From the NCBI GenBank assembly GCA_947378785.1, contig CANCLK010000034.1, positions 1-32,183 of the forward strand: a stretch of DNA of 32,183 nucleotides, read 5' to 3'. A program made the translations under genes and the position numbers. The notes under the pieces were generated by a model. It was given only the letters and a program-made list of their open reading frames with translations. It made no database searches and was not told the origin of the DNA. The stretch comes from Comamonadaceae bacterium. Its GTDB lineage: Bacteria; Pseudomonadota; Gammaproteobacteria; Burkholderiales; Burkholderiaceae_C. Of this stretch, positions 16,820-26,160 are shown one piece after another; the first letter of the stretch is position 1, and each line of letters begins with the position of its first letter.

Positions 16820-17734
16820 ATGCGAATGTGGCGTAGCTTGCTCTTCGTTCCAGCCAACCAAAAAAGGATGCTGGACAAACTCAATGATCTGCCGTCCGAC
16901 GGCTTTATTTTGGATTTGGAAGACACGATTCCGAGCGTTGAAAAAGCCAATGCACGGGCCATGGCGCTCGAGTACATGCCGCAGGTTCCAGGTGCGCGCT
17001 GCTGGGTCCGCGTCAACCCCTTTGACAGCGGCTTTCTGGAGGACGACATCCAGTCATTCGTTGGCATCGGCGGACTGGCGGGCTTTGTCGTCCCCAAACA
17101 GGATCGGCTTGAAGATGTCCAACAAGTCGACGCACTCATCTCTGACGCAGAACGCCGAAAAGGTGTCGAGGTCGGCAGCACGCCCATCATCGCGATGATT
17201 GAAAGCGCATCAGGCGTGCTGAATTCTCAAAAGGTAGTTGCTGGGTCGCCGCGCATAGAGTCGATCATTTACGGCGGTGGTGAAGATGGCGACATGAATG
17301 TGTCTCTGGGAGCCACGTGGACCAGCGCTGGCCCCGAAATGATGTTCGTCCGCCAGTTCAGTCTGGTTGCCGCACGCTCAGCCAATATTGCCTGCCCTTT
17401 AGATGGCGTTTTTTCAAATATACGCGACGCCGAAGGCTTCAGGCAAGACACCGAGTTGTCAAGACGATTGGGCTTTCGCGGGCGTACGGCGATCCACCCC
17501 AACCAGCTTGAGATGACCAATGACATCTACACGCCGACAGCCGCTCAGATCGACTACTACACGCGCGTGATTGCCGCCTTTGACGAGGCATTGACACGTG
17601 GCACCGCCAGCACCACCGTCGATGGGAAATTGGTGGATGTCGCCATGGTGAAGACCGCGCACCGTTTGTTGGATCACATGGCAGCAATACGGGAGCTGGA
17701 GGCGCTGGTAGGACATCGCGCACGCAGAACATGA
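16820..17734 (+). CDS. CitE-like (HpcH/HpaI family) acyl-CoA lyase
   Basis: A TIM-barrel, Mg-dependent lyase of the CitE/malyl-CoA lyase group, which splits a 3-hydroxyacyl-CoA such as malyl-CoA or citramalyl-CoA into acetyl-CoA and a 2-oxoacid. The 304-residue protein shows LLFVPANQKRM, FILDLEDTIPS (29-39), VRVNPFD with Arg64, AMIESASG with Glu128, and YGGGEDGDMN with Asp156 (likely Mg ligands), then GFRGRTAIHPNQLE. A ribosome site AAGGAAA precedes ATG 16820. Its last four bases ATGA also start the dehydrogenase gene. Together with the CoA-transferase it would make a two-step activate-and-cleave route; whether the substrate is malate, citramalate or another hydroxydiacid is open. Confidence 0.9.
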   Translation: MRMWRSLLFVPANQKRMLDKLNDLPSDGFILDLEDTIPSVEKANARAMALEYMPQVPGARCWVRVNPFDSGFLEDDIQSFVGIGGLAGFVVPKQDRLEDVQQVDALISDAERRKGVEVGSTPIIAMIESASGVLNSQKVVAGSPRIESIIYGGGEDGDMNVSLGATWTSAGPEMMFVRQFSLVAARSANIACPLDGVFSNIRDAEGFRQDTELSRRLGFRGRTAIHPNQLEMTNDIYTPTAAQIDYYTRVIAAFDEALTRGTASTTVDGKLVDVAMVKTAHRLLDHMAAIRELEALVGHRARRT

Positions 17735-18702
17735 TCCATGCAGCGATCGTTGGCCTTGGACGATGGGGCCAAAACTTAGTCGATGCGGTTCAGTCGAGCA
17801 GCGATCAAATTCATTTTGTAGCGGGCATGGTGCGTCACCCAGAGGCCGTCAGGGATTACGCGCAGCAGCAAGACTTTCGCCTGTATGACAACTACGACGA
17901 CCTTTTGGCCGACCCCAACATTCAAGCCGTGGTGCTGGCGACGCCACATCAATTACATGTGCCGCAAATACTGGCTGCGGCGAAGGCAGGCAAGGCCGTA
18001 TTTTGCGAGAAACCCCTGGCACTGACATTGGCCGATGTTCAGATGGCTACGCAGGCCTGTACAGCAGCTGGCGTGGTGCTGGCAGTTGGACAAGACAAAC
18101 GTTTTTGGGCTTCGATGATGGAGCTTCAAAAGCAAGTCGCCAGTGGCCGGCTTGGCCAACTGATGCACATAGAGGGCAACCTGTCCAACGAACACTCTGC
18201 CGGCAGCTACCGTGCCTGGCGGATGCAGCCTGAAAACTCGCCTGGCGCGAGCTTAACGGCAACAGGCATACACATCCTTGATGCTTTCGTTCATCTGCTG
18301 GGTCCCGTTAAAAAAATACACGCCAACAGCGTTGTGCACCCGGGTCTTGAAAATGGGGTGATGGATTCTCTGTCAATGTCATTTGTGTTCGAAAACGGCG
18401 CGACCGGGCACTTGGCATCGGTGCGGCCAAGCCCTTTTTTCTGGCGAGTTCATGTGTTCGGCACCGAAGGCTCCGCAGAAGCGCGAGGGCCCAATGTGGT
18501 TGAACTTTTAACCACCGGTGGAAAAACGGAAGTGATCCACTGCGAGCCCAACCAAGCCTTGCGCTATGAGCTGGAAGCTTTTGCAAAAGCCATCAACGGG
18601 GTAGCACCGTATCCTATTTCTATCGACCAAATGCTGCTGACTGGCAGAACACTCGAGGCCGCGATTCAAGCTGTGGATCAGCAGAGGGAAGTCTTGCTTT
18701 GA
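17731..18702 (+). CDS. Gfo/Idh/MocA family NAD(P)-dependent oxidoreductase
   Basis: A 323-residue two-domain dehydrogenase. The N-terminal Rossmann fold has VGLGRWGQN (7-15); FCEKPLALT (90-98) carries the conserved EKP, and GIHILDAFVHLLG (178-190) supplies the likely catalytic His180 with Asp183. The C-terminal half has the usual alpha/beta domain (SFVFENGATGHLASVRP). Family members act on sugars, inositols and sugar acids, so a role on a hydroxyacid intermediate is possible but not shown. It overlaps the lyase gene by ATGA and closes the cassette; the rluE reading frame begins shortly after it. No regulator or hydratase is present. Confidence 0.9.
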   Translation: MIHAAIVGLGRWGQNLVDAVQSSSDQIHFVAGMVRHPEAVRDYAQQQDFRLYDNYDDLLADPNIQAVVLATPHQLHVPQILAAAKAGKAVFCEKPLALTLADVQMATQACTAAGVVLAVGQDKRFWASMMELQKQVASGRLGQLMHIEGNLSNEHSAGSYRAWRMQPENSPGASLTATGIHILDAFVHLLGPVKKIHANSVVHPGLENGVMDSLSMSFVFENGATGHLASVRPSPFFWRVHVFGTEGSAEARGPNVVELLTTGGKTEVIHCEPNQALRYELEAFAKAINGVAPYPISIDQMLLTGRTLEAAIQAVDQQREVLL

Positions 18703-18727
18703 TCTGGCAGTGCTATGCTGCGCCGCC

Positions 18728-19300
18728 ATGGTCATTTCCAACCCCACCCGCCTGATTTGTTTCAACAAGCCTTACGGCGTGCTGAGCCAATTCACACCCG
18801 AGGGGCGTTGGCGCGGGTTGAAAGATTTTTTGAACATCCCAGACGTTTATGTGGCGGGTCGGCTCGACGCGGACAGTGAAGGCCTGCTGCTACTCACAAA
18901 TGACGGCCAACTGCAGGCACGTATTGCTGATCCGCGCTTCAAGATGGAAAAGACTTATTGGGTGCAGGTCGAAGGCGAGCCCGGCGAAGAGGCGCTGGCG
19001 GTTTTGCGGCAAGGCGTGCAACTGAACGACGGCATGACGCTCCCTGCCCGCGCCAGCCTGATGAGCACCGCACCCGACGTGTGGCAGCGGGACCCGCCGA
19101 TCCGTGTGCGCCAATCCAAACCCACCGCTTGGCTTGAGTTAGGCATTCGTGAAGGCCGGAACCGGCAAATTCGTCGCATGACCGCCGCGGTGGGGTTCCC
19201 CACGCTAAGGCTGATTCGTGCAGCCATCGGCCCTCACGCGCTAGACGGTTTGGCCCCCGGACTTTGGCGCGACGTCAACAACCCTTCAGACGTGTCCTAG
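18728..19300 (+). CDS. rluE: 23S rRNA pseudouridine synthase RluE
   Basis: RsuA-family pseudouridine synthase; RluE makes pseudouridine 2457 in the peptidyl-transferase region of E. coli 23S rRNA. The 190-residue product has FNKPYGVLSQFTPEG (12-26), which is the RluE-type opening with no S4 domain, the catalytic GRLDADSEGLLLLTNDG (Asp47), KTYWVQVEGEPGEEALAVLR, LNDGMTLPA and EGRNRQIRRMTAAVGFPTLRL. I start at ATG 18728; a GTG at 18710 would add six residues of Cys/Ala-rich sequence not expected here. Monocistronic in appearance, convergent with the MFS gene. Confidence 0.93.
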   Translation: MVISNPTRLICFNKPYGVLSQFTPEGRWRGLKDFLNIPDVYVAGRLDADSEGLLLLTNDGQLQARIADPRFKMEKTYWVQVEGEPGEEALAVLRQGVQLNDGMTLPARASLMSTAPDVWQRDPPIRVRQSKPTAWLELGIREGRNRQIRRMTAAVGFPTLRLIRAAIGPHALDGLAPGLWRDVNNPSDVS

Positions 19301-19324
19301 CTGCAAACGCATGGACATCATGGC

Positions 19325-20491
19325 TCAGCGCAGATGCTGATGTCGCCAAGCCCCGAAGGCGCACAGCAGGGCCAGCAGGCTGGTGCCCACGGAGACCCAG
19401 TAAACGCTGACCAGACCGAAATGCGTGCTCAACACGCCACCGGCGAGCCCGCCAAAGAGGCCAGGAAAGCCGTAAGCCACGACGGTATAAAGCGCCTGAC
19501 CTCGGCCGCGCAACCGACCACTGAAATGCTTCGACAGCAAGGCGATGCAGACCGTGTGGTGCGTGGCAAACGTCAGTGCGTGTAAGGCCTGTGCCACCAA
19601 TAACAAAACCAGCACCTGCGCGTTGCTGGCCGTGATGCCCATGCGCAGCACCATCGCCGCCGAGCACACCATCAGCCAGGCCGTCAGGCTCAAACGCGGC
19701 AGCCAGCGCGACTGCGTGAAAAACCAGCCGATCTCCACGATCACCGACAAGGCCCACAGCAGGCCGATCATGGTTTTGGTGTAACCTAATGAATCTAGGT
19801 ACAGAGAGAAGAAAACGTAAATGCCAATGTGCGAGAGCACATGAAAGAATGCCGCTGCAAAAAACCACTGCACCGCACGCTGCCGTAAGACCGGCATCAC
19901 GTTGACGTGCTGCGCATGCTCGGGCACAGCCTCTTTCAGGTCCGGCAAAAACCAGACACTGACCGTCACAGCGAAGATGGTGGCGACAGTCCAGCCGGGG
20001 AAGTGGCGCATCCCAGCGTACTCGAACCAAGCCCCCGCCGCCAGCACCGTGACCAAAAATCCGAGAGATCCCCACAAACGGATACGGCCATAACGTCGCG
20101 CATCGAATACGCCGCCCTGCGTCACCAGATGCGCCATGGCGGCTTCGCTCATCGGCATCATGGCGCTGGTGTGGGTAAACATCACCAGCAGCACCAAAAA
20201 CAACCACTGCACGCCACCGTCAAACCACAGCCCTGCTGAAGCCACCAAGGCTGCACCGGCGCTATAGCGCAGCAGTTTGATGCGCTCGCCAGTGCGGTCG
20301 CTCAGCCAGCCCCAGCCGTAGGGTGCAAACAGCCGCGTGGCAGCCTGCACCGAGACCAACACGCTGATGGCGAGAATGCTCAAGCCCATGTCTTTCAGCC
20401 ACAACGGCAAATACGGATTAAAAAATCCGATGTGCGCAAAGTAGCTGGCCGACAAGGCGGCAAAGGGAACGAGTTGGCGGCGGGTAGTCAC
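19325..20491 (-). CDS. MFS transporter (HcaT/LacY-like group)
   Basis: A 388-residue inner-membrane carrier with about 12 hydrophobic segments. Seen: AALSASYFAHIGFFNPYLPLWL in the first helix region, GWGWLSDRTGER (the loop 2-3 motif), RRYGRIRLWGSLGF after helix 4/5, and FFSLYLDSLGYTKTMIGLLWA at the start of the second half. These match the nucleoside/phenylpropionate-type MFS_1_like group, but the substrate cannot be told. Start GTG 20491 is chosen because GAGG lies about 10 nt upstream and because upstream codons run into the aroC gene; the frame itself is open to 20611. The gap from the aroC stop is 37 nt, so the two are probably cotranscribed. Confidence 0.87.
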   Translation of the reverse strand: MTTRRQLVPFAALSASYFAHIGFFNPYLPLWLKDMGLSILAISVLVSVQAATRLFAPYGWGWLSDRTGERIKLLRYSAGAALVASAGLWFDGGVQWLFLVLLVMFTHTSAMMPMSEAAMAHLVTQGGVFDARRYGRIRLWGSLGFLVTVLAAGAWFEYAGMRHFPGWTVATIFAVTVSVWFLPDLKEAVPEHAQHVNVMPVLRQRAVQWFFAAAFFHVLSHIGIYVFFSLYLDSLGYTKTMIGLLWALSVIVEIGWFFTQSRWLPRLSLTAWLMVCSAAMVLRMGITASNAQVLVLLLVAQALHALTFATHHTVCIALLSKHFSGRLRGRGQALYTVVAYGFPGLFGGLAGGVLSTHFGLVSVYWVSVGTSLLALLCAFGAWRHQHLR

Positions 20492-20528
20492 CGTCAGAGC
20501 GACCTCAAGCGCGACTGCAAACCCGACG

Positions 20529-21623
20529 TCAAGCCGCGCCAGGAATAGGCGGCATCGGGACGCGCACATCAGCGCACTGGGCACGCTGTTGCAGCACATG
20601 CTCCATGACAACTAACGCCAGCATGGCCTCGGCAATCGGCGTGGCGCGAATGCCAACGCAGGGGTCGTGCCGACCCTTGGTCATGACGGTGGTGCTATTC
20701 CCAGCCATGTCAATCGATTCGCGTGGCGAGATGATCGAGCTGGTCGGTTTGATGGCGATAGACACCTCTAGGTCTTGCCCGGTGCTGATACCGCCCAACA
20801 CGCCGCCGGCGTTGTTACTCTTGAAACCTGCTGGAGAGAGAGAGTCTCCATGCGTCGTACCGCGCTGGCTGACGCTGGCAAAACCAGCGCCAATTTCAAC
20901 GCCCTTGACGGCGTTGATGCCCATCATGGCGTAGGCAATGTCGGCGTCCAGCTTGTCAAACAGCGGCTGACCCAAACCCACGGGCATGTGGGTGGCAACG
21001 ACGCGAATACGCGCGCCGCAAGAATCGCCTGACTTGCGCAACGCGTCCATGTAATTTTCGAGGGTAGAGACATCTGCTGCTGCAGCAAAAAACGGATTGT
21101 TCGGCACATGGTCCCAAGACTCAAAGGGTACGGGCAAGTCGCCAATTTGCGTCATGCAACCCTTGAAACCAATGCCGTGCTGTGCCGCCAGCCACTTCTT
21201 GGCGACAGCGCCAGCCGCCACCATCGGCGCCGTCATGCGGGCCGATGAACGGCCACCGCCGCGCGGGTCGCGCAGGCCGTATTTATGCAGGTAGGTGTAA
21301 TCCGCGTGACCTGGCCGGAAGGTGTCGAGGATGTTGCCGTAGTCCTTGCTGCGCTGGTCGGTGTTTTTGATCAACAGGCAAATCGGCGTGCCGGTGGTCT
21401 TGCCTTCGTACACGCCAGAGAGTATTTCTACCGTGTCCGGCTCGCTACGCTGCGTCACGTGCCGACTGGTGCCTGGGCGACGGCGATCGAGGTCGTGTTG
21501 AATGTCAGCCTCACACAGCGCCATGCCGGGTGGGCAGCCGTCAATCACACAGCCAATGGCCGGGCCGTGGGATTCACCAAAGTTGGTGACTGCGAAAAGG
21601 TGTCCGAAGGTGTTGCCGCTCAT
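20529..21623 (-). CDS. aroC: Chorismate synthase
   Basis: AroC removes phosphate from EPSP to give chorismate, the last common step to Trp, Tyr, Phe, folate and ubiquinone, using reduced FMN. The 364-residue product is highly typical: [86 protein letters not shown] and [17 protein letters not shown]. Start ATG 21623 lies 43 nt after the CBS-domain gene on the same strand. A short AG repeat inside the gene (about 20835-20844) encodes ordinary residues. Confidence 0.97.
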   Translation of the reverse strand: MSGNTFGHLFAVTNFGESHGPAIGCVIDGCPPGMALCEADIQHDLDRRRPGTSRHVTQRSEPDTVEILSGVYEGKTTGTPICLLIKNTDQRSKDYGNILDTFRPGHADYTYLHKYGLRDPRGGGRSSARMTAPMVAAGAVAKKWLAAQHGIGFKGCMTQIGDLPVPFESWDHVPNNPFFAAAADVSTLENYMDALRKSGDSCGARIRVVATHMPVGLGQPLFDKLDADIAYAMMGINAVKGVEIGAGFASVSQRGTTHGDSLSPAGFKSNNAGGVLGGISTGQDLEVSIAIKPTSSIISPRESIDMAGNSTTVMTKGRHDPCVGIRATPIAEAMLALVVMEHVLQQRAQCADVRVPMPPIPGAA

Positions 21624-21666
21624 GGACGTGATTATCTCCGACCAAGCACGCGGTTAAAGAAGTCGG

Positions 21667-22122
21667 CTAGCCTTGTTTGGCTTCGTCTTCGGCAGGCCAG
21701 TCGCGGATGTAGGCCTTGAGCATCTGGTTTTCAAAATTTTGGCTGTCGACCACGGCCTTGGCAACGTCGTAAAAACTGATCACGCCCATCAAAACTTTTT
21801 CATCCATCACGGGCAAGTAGCGCGCATGGTGCTCCAGCATCATGCGGCGAACATCGTCAATTTCGGTGTCTGGCGTGCAAGTCAGCGGCTGATCGTCCAT
21901 GGCTTTGCGCACCAACGCACTGCCGATTTCGCCGCCATTTTTAACAATGCACCGAATGACTTCGCGAAAAGTCAGCATGCCCACCAGCTGGCCAGACGCC
22001 ATCACCACCAGGGAACCGATGTCTTTTTCGGCCATGATTTTTGTGGCGCTCGCCAACAGTTCGTCGGGCTGTACTGTGTAAAGGGTCGTACCCTTTACCC
22101 GCAAAATGTCTGCGACTTTCAT
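21667..22122 (-). CDS. CBS-domain protein
   Basis: A 151-residue protein made of two CBS domains (about 8-62 and 75-130), a module that senses adenosine nucleotides or S-adenosylmethionine; no effector domain is attached. Seen: DELLASATKIMAEKDIGSLVVM and the closing GMLTFREVIR of the first domain, DTEIDDVRRMMLEHHARYLPVM and GVISFYDVAKAVV of the second. ATG 22122 has a GGAG site 7 nt upstream, and TATATT at 22159-22154 on the minus strand is a candidate -10 box. It may head an operon with aroC and the MFS gene. Function is unknown; related proteins are linked with stress or hypoxia, which is only suggestive here. Confidence 0.9.
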   Translation of the reverse strand: MKVADILRVKGTTLYTVQPDELLASATKIMAEKDIGSLVVMASGQLVGMLTFREVIRCIVKNGGEIGSALVRKAMDDQPLTCTPDTEIDDVRRMMLEHHARYLPVMDEKVLMGVISFYDVAKAVVDSQNFENQMLKAYIRDWPAEDEAKQG

Positions 22123-22289
22123 GACAGGTCTCCTGATGTTCTTGTTCGCTGCCAATATAGCCCAAAATCGCCCATCCCCATTCAAGCGGTGACGAGAGCC
22201 CAATCAACCCCATCCGTCTTATCACGGTTGAGCGATCCGGTCACCTCGGCGGTTCACTCAGTTTCTCGAGGACTTTCATTGGCAGCCAG

Positions 22290-23492
22290 TCAAAGCACCT
22301 CGCGCAGCCGGGTCTCCGCCCAACCCGCACGCGAATAGAGCTTGTGCGTAGCCGCCGTCTTGTCCAGCAGCAGCTCGTTCACCAGCGGCTCAAGAAGCGT
22401 TCGGTCCGGATCAACCAACAGCACGTATCGCGGCTCGTTGTCCTCCTCCGTGTCTGCCAGTTGGCCAATCCATTGCAGACGAATCAGGGCTTCGAGCGAC
22501 CGCTCGAGTTCCAGTAAATCGACACGCAGCGACTGCGCCATCTCAGTGGTCAATTGGCCACGCGGCATGCTGTTGCGGCTTGTGTCGAGCAATTGCAAGA
22601 GCTCCAGCGCCAACTGAAAACGCCAGCCATGGGCGCTGGCACGCCTAGCGACGCCAGCCAAAAGACTCGGCAGATAAGCCGCAATGACCGCACCCATCAA
22701 CACAATGATCCAAGCCACGTAAATCCACACCAGCAAGATCGGCAAGGTGGCAAAGGCACCGTACACGACCGAGTAGCTGGGGACCATGCTCAGGTAAAAA
22801 GCCAGAATTTTTTTGGCCACCGCAATACCCACAGCCACGAACAGCCCGCCCGTCCAAGCATGCGCCCACTTCACATAGGTGTTCGGCATGTAGTGGTAAA
22901 GCGCTGCCATGCCACCCGCCAAGGCCACAAATTCCAATGAATCAAACAAAAACTGCAACAAACCGGAGGGCCCAGGCATGCCATTGCGAGCGAACGGCAG
23001 CAGGTACGAAGTCGCCGCCAAACTGGCACCCATGAGCAACGGACCGAGCGTCACAGCGGCCCAATAAATCAACACGCGTTGCGCAAATGGCCGTGGATTG
23101 CGTACACGCCAAATCCCATTGAAGGTACGGTCGATCGTGAAGATCATGGCCACAGCAGTCGCCACCAAAATCGCCAAGCCAGCCACCCCGAGCTTGCTGG
23201 CCTGCCGGCTGAATTGCGTCAGGTAACCCAGCACCTGCCGCGCAATGTTGTCCGGAATAAGGCTCTCGACCAGCCAAACCTGCAGCGAACCCTGTAATTT
23301 GGCAAACATCGGAAAAGCCGTGAAGATGGCCAGCGCGACGGTGAAAAAAGGCACCAACGCAATCGAGGTGGTGAAGGTCAGGCTACTGGCCGTCAAGCCC
23401 ATGTGGTCATCGCGAAAACGCTTGCGCAGGGTGATAGCCGTGTCGCGCCATGGAAAATGAGACAAGTCAGCTAAAAGCTTCTGAAAATTCAT
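22290..23492 (-). CDS. YihY/BrkB family inner-membrane protein with C-terminal extension
   Basis: A 400-residue member of the YihY (UPF0761) family, formerly misnamed ribonuclease BN. The first 280 residues contain about six membrane segments with the family marks GLTASSLTFTTSIALVPFFT, IDRTFNGIWRVRNPRPF, GPLLMGASLA and YGAFATLPILLVWIYVAWII. About 120 further residues (280-400) are soluble and look like a helical, winged-helix-type region (RGQLTTEMAQSLRVDLLELERSLEALIRLQWIG), absent from E. coli YihY. No reliable function is known. It starts at ATG 23492, is divergent from the DUF2069 gene (20 nt apart), and is separated from the CBS gene by 167 nt in which I see only the CBS promoter candidate. 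Confidence 0.9.
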   Translation of the reverse strand: MNFQKLLADLSHFPWRDTAITLRKRFRDDHMGLTASSLTFTTSIALVPFFTVALAIFTAFPMFAKLQGSLQVWLVESLIPDNIARQVLGYLTQFSRQASKLGVAGLAILVATAVAMIFTIDRTFNGIWRVRNPRPFAQRVLIYWAAVTLGPLLMGASLAATSYLLPFARNGMPGPSGLLQFLFDSLEFVALAGGMAALYHYMPNTYVKWAHAWTGGLFVAVGIAVAKKILAFYLSMVPSYSVVYGAFATLPILLVWIYVAWIIVLMGAVIAAYLPSLLAGVARRASAHGWRFQLALELLQLLDTSRNSMPRGQLTTEMAQSLRVDLLELERSLEALIRLQWIGQLADTEEDNEPRYVLLVDPDRTLLEPLVNELLLDKTAATHKLYSRAGWAETRLREVL

Positions 23493-23512
23493 GTCGGTAT
23501 CATGCCATCTAG

Positions 23513-23902
23513 ATGAACAAAACCCGAAAAATTGATCTCACACGCTGGCTGGCCGTGGCCAGCCTGACAGGACTGATCGCCCTTGGCTTGGCTTGGGAGA
23601 TGTGGCTCGCACCGATTCGGCCCGGCGGCTCTCTGCTGGCGCTCAAAGTGCTGCCGCTGGTGCTGCCCTTGGCTGGCGTGCTCAAAAACCGCATGTACAC
23701 CTACCGCTGGCTCAGCTTGTTCGTGTGGATTTACTTCACCGAAGGCGTGGTCCGCGCTTGGGGCGATGCAGCTCCAGGCAATTACCTCGCCATGCTTGAA
23801 ATAGGGCTGTGCCTGCTGCTATTTGTAGCCTGCGCCCTGCATGTTCGGGTACGCCTGAAAAAACCTGCAGCATCCGCTGCGATCCCAGCCGAGACGATAT
23901 GA
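23513..23902 (+). CDS. DUF2069 membrane protein
   Basis: A 129-residue protein of the DUF2069 family, function unknown. It has about four hydrophobic segments (WLAVASLTGLIALGLAWEMW, LLALKVLPLVLPLAGVL, WLSLFVWIYFTEGVV, YLAMLEIGLCLLLFVACAL), and the conserved NRMYTYRW and FTEGVVRAW motifs. The last bases ATGA overlap the start of the FAD oxidase gene, so the two are coupled. In many betaproteobacteria a wrbA quinone reductase sits next to this gene (from memory); none is here. Confidence 0.88.
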   Translation: MNKTRKIDLTRWLAVASLTGLIALGLAWEMWLAPIRPGGSLLALKVLPLVLPLAGVLKNRMYTYRWLSLFVWIYFTEGVVRAWGDAAPGNYLAMLEIGLCLLLFVACALHVRVRLKKPAASAAIPAETI

Positions 23903-25314
23903 ACAATTCTTTTATACAAACCCTACGCAGCATCTGCGGCGATGCCAACGTGCTGACAGACGGCGACCTGCAAGCGTGGGAAATGGACTGGCGAAAACGC
24001 GAGTGCGGCAAAGCGCTGGCCGTTATTCGTCCAGCAAACACCGACGAAGTGGCGCGCATTGTCAAAGCCTGTGTGGCGGCCCAAGTGAGCTTGGTACCGC
24101 AAGGTGGCAACACTGGTTTGGTGGTCGGATCCATTCCCGATGGCAGCGGCCAGCAAGTGGTGCTGAGCCTGCAACGCCTGCGCGCTGTTCGCGAGATTGA
24201 TCCGGCCAACCTGACGATCACCGTTGAGGCTGGTTGCGTGCTGCAAAACCTACAAGATGCCGCGCGCCAAGCCGGCTTTTTGTTTCCGTTGAGTTTGGCC
24301 GCGGAAGGCAGCTGCACCATCGGCGGCAACCTCGCCACCAATGCGGGAGGCACGCAAGTGCTGCGCTACGGTAACGCACGCGACTTGTGTCTTGGCCTGG
24401 AGGTCGTCACCGCCGCTGGCGACATCTGGCACGGCCTGTCGGGCCTGCGCAAAGACAACACCGGCTACGACCTGCGCGATTTGTACATTGGCAGCGAGGG
24501 CACGTTAGGAGTCATCACCGCCGCCACTTTGAAGCTCTACCCCCTGCCCGCCGCACGGCTAACAGCCTGGGCCGCCGTTGACTCTATGGACGATGCTGTG
24601 GCCCTGCTGGGCTTGGCGCATCAACACTTGGGAGCGGGCCTCACAGGCTTTGAAGTCATGGGCCAATTTGCGCTCAGCTTGGTGGCGCAACACTTCAGCC
24701 AACTCAAAGTCCCGCTGTATGAAACCGCCGCTTTCTGCGTGCTGCTCGAATGCTCAGACCAAGAGTCTGAAGCCCACGCCCGCGTGCAATTTGAACGCCT
24801 GCTAGAAACTGCGCTTGAAAGCGGCTGCGTGAGCGATGCCGTGGTGGCTGAAAGTCTGGCCCAAGCTAAACAACTCTGGCATGTGCGCGAAAGCATTCCG
24901 CTGGCGCAGGCGGAAGAAGGCCTGAACATCAAGCACGACATCTCGGTAGCGGTATCGCATATGTCGGAATTTGTACGCAGCACCGATGCCTTGCTTGAGG
25001 AAAAAATTCCGGGTGTTCGATTGGTCAATTTTGGTCACTTAGGGGATGGCAACTTGCACTACAACGTCCAGGCGCCTGTCGGCAGCGATGGCCCGGTTTT
25101 TCTGCGGGAATGGGAAGACCAAGTCAATACGCTGGTGTATGAATCAGTGCAAAAATTTGGCGGTTCAATTTCAGCTGAGCACGGCGTCGGCAGCCTCAAA
25201 GTCGAGAAGCTCGAAATCCACAAATCTCCTGTCGCGCTGGGTCTGATGCGGGCGCTGAAAACCGCGCTGGACCCGAAGAACATCATGAACCCAGGTAAAG
25301 TCCTGCGAACATAA
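23899..25314 (+). CDS. FAD-linked 2-hydroxyacid dehydrogenase (GlcD/D2HGDH-like)
   Basis: A 471-residue flavoprotein of the VAO/GlcD family that oxidises a D-2-hydroxyacid such as D-lactate, glycolate or D-2-hydroxyglutarate, passing electrons onward. Seen: the FAD-binding [14 protein letters not shown] (67-80), [38 protein letters not shown], and the C-terminal metal/substrate site [11 protein letters not shown] (from His380) and [10 protein letters not shown] (His428). There is no cysteine-rich iron-sulfur domain, so it is not a GlcDF fusion; the substrate is not decided. Start ATG 23899 overlaps the DUF2069 stop by ATGA, and its own TAA shares a base with the thyA ATG, giving tight coupling on both sides. 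Confidence 0.92.
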   Translation: MNNSFIQTLRSICGDANVLTDGDLQAWEMDWRKRECGKALAVIRPANTDEVARIVKACVAAQVSLVPQGGNTGLVVGSIPDGSGQQVVLSLQRLRAVREIDPANLTITVEAGCVLQNLQDAARQAGFLFPLSLAAEGSCTIGGNLATNAGGTQVLRYGNARDLCLGLEVVTAAGDIWHGLSGLRKDNTGYDLRDLYIGSEGTLGVITAATLKLYPLPAARLTAWAAVDSMDDAVALLGLAHQHLGAGLTGFEVMGQFALSLVAQHFSQLKVPLYETAAFCVLLECSDQESEAHARVQFERLLETALESGCVSDAVVAESLAQAKQLWHVRESIPLAQAEEGLNIKHDISVAVSHMSEFVRSTDALLEEKIPGVRLVNFGHLGDGNLHYNVQAPVGSDGPVFLREWEDQVNTLVYESVQKFGGSISAEHGVGSLKVEKLEIHKSPVALGLMRALKTALDPKNIMNPGKVLRT

Positions 25315-26153
25315 TGACCGTCATGACACAAGCCATCCGCTCCCAATACGAAGACTTCATGCGCCACGTCGACACGCACGGCGTCTTCAAGGCTGACCGC
25401 ACCGGAACCGGCACCAAAAGCGTGTTTGGTTACCAAATGCGATTTGACCTGAATGAAGGTTTTCCGCTGGTGACCACCAAGAAGGTTCACCTGAAATCCA
25501 TCGTCCATGAATTGTTGTGGTTTCTGCAAGGCTCGAGTGACAACAACTGGCTCAAAGCGCGCGGCGTTTCTATCTGGGACGAATGGGCGCGTGAAGACGG
25601 TGACTTGGGTCCTGTCTATGGCGTGCAATGGCGCAGCTGGCCGACACCCGAGGGCGGTCACATCGACCAGATCGCCGAGGTCATCAAGACGCTTAAGACC
25701 AACCCGGATTCGCGCCGCATCATTGTCAGCGCGTGGAATGTGGCCGATCTGTCCAAAATGGCGCTCATGCCCTGTCATGCATTCTTCCAGTTTTACGTCG
25801 CCCCCTCCGAGGTGCCCGGTCAACCCGGCAAGCTCAGCTGCCAGCTGTACCAGCGCAGCGCCGATATTTTTCTTGGCGTGCCCTTCAATATTGCCAGCTA
25901 CGCGCTGCTCACGCACATGGTGGCGCAGCAGTGCGGCTTGGCCGTTGGCGACTTCATTTGGACTGGTGGCGACTGCCACATATACAGCAACCACCACGAT
26001 CAAGTGGCACTGCAACTGAGCCGTGAACCGATGGCCTACCCGACGCTGAACATCAAGCGTCAGCCCGCGTCCATTTTTGATTACGAGTTTGAAGACTTCG
26101 AATTTCTGAACTATCAACACCACCCGGCCATCAAAGCGCCCGTGGCGGTCTAA
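25314..26153 (+). CDS. thyA: Thymidylate synthase
   Basis: ThyA methylates dUMP to dTMP with methylenetetrahydrofolate, yielding dihydrofolate. The 279-residue product has [34 protein letters not shown], the catalytic [11 protein letters not shown] (Cys154), [20 protein letters not shown], and [16 protein letters not shown] 25314 overlaps the FAD oxidase stop (TAATG); ATG 25323 is a possible alternative. folA follows 7 nt downstream, the classical pairing in which DHFR recycles the dihydrofolate made by ThyA. Confidence 0.97.
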   Translation: MTVMTQAIRSQYEDFMRHVDTHGVFKADRTGTGTKSVFGYQMRFDLNEGFPLVTTKKVHLKSIVHELLWFLQGSSDNNWLKARGVSIWDEWAREDGDLGPVYGVQWRSWPTPEGGHIDQIAEVIKTLKTNPDSRRIIVSAWNVADLSKMALMPCHAFFQFYVAPSEVPGQPGKLSCQLYQRSADIFLGVPFNIASYALLTHMVAQQCGLAVGDFIWTGGDCHIYSNHHDQVALQLSREPMAYPTLNIKRQPASIFDYEFEDFEFLNYQHHPAIKAPVAV

Positions 26154-26160
26154 GTCAGTC

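Noticed and set aside
19275..20207. Minus-strand open frame of 310 codons
   Set aside because: Same strand as but another frame of the MFS transporter; the sequence is Arg/His/Cys-rich and without motifs, whereas the MFS frame has regular membrane segments.
20833..20849. AG-repeat flanked by GGAGA/TCTCC, a possible slippage site or hairpin
   Set aside because: It is short, inside aroC, keeps the reading frame, and has no flanking sign of phase variation.
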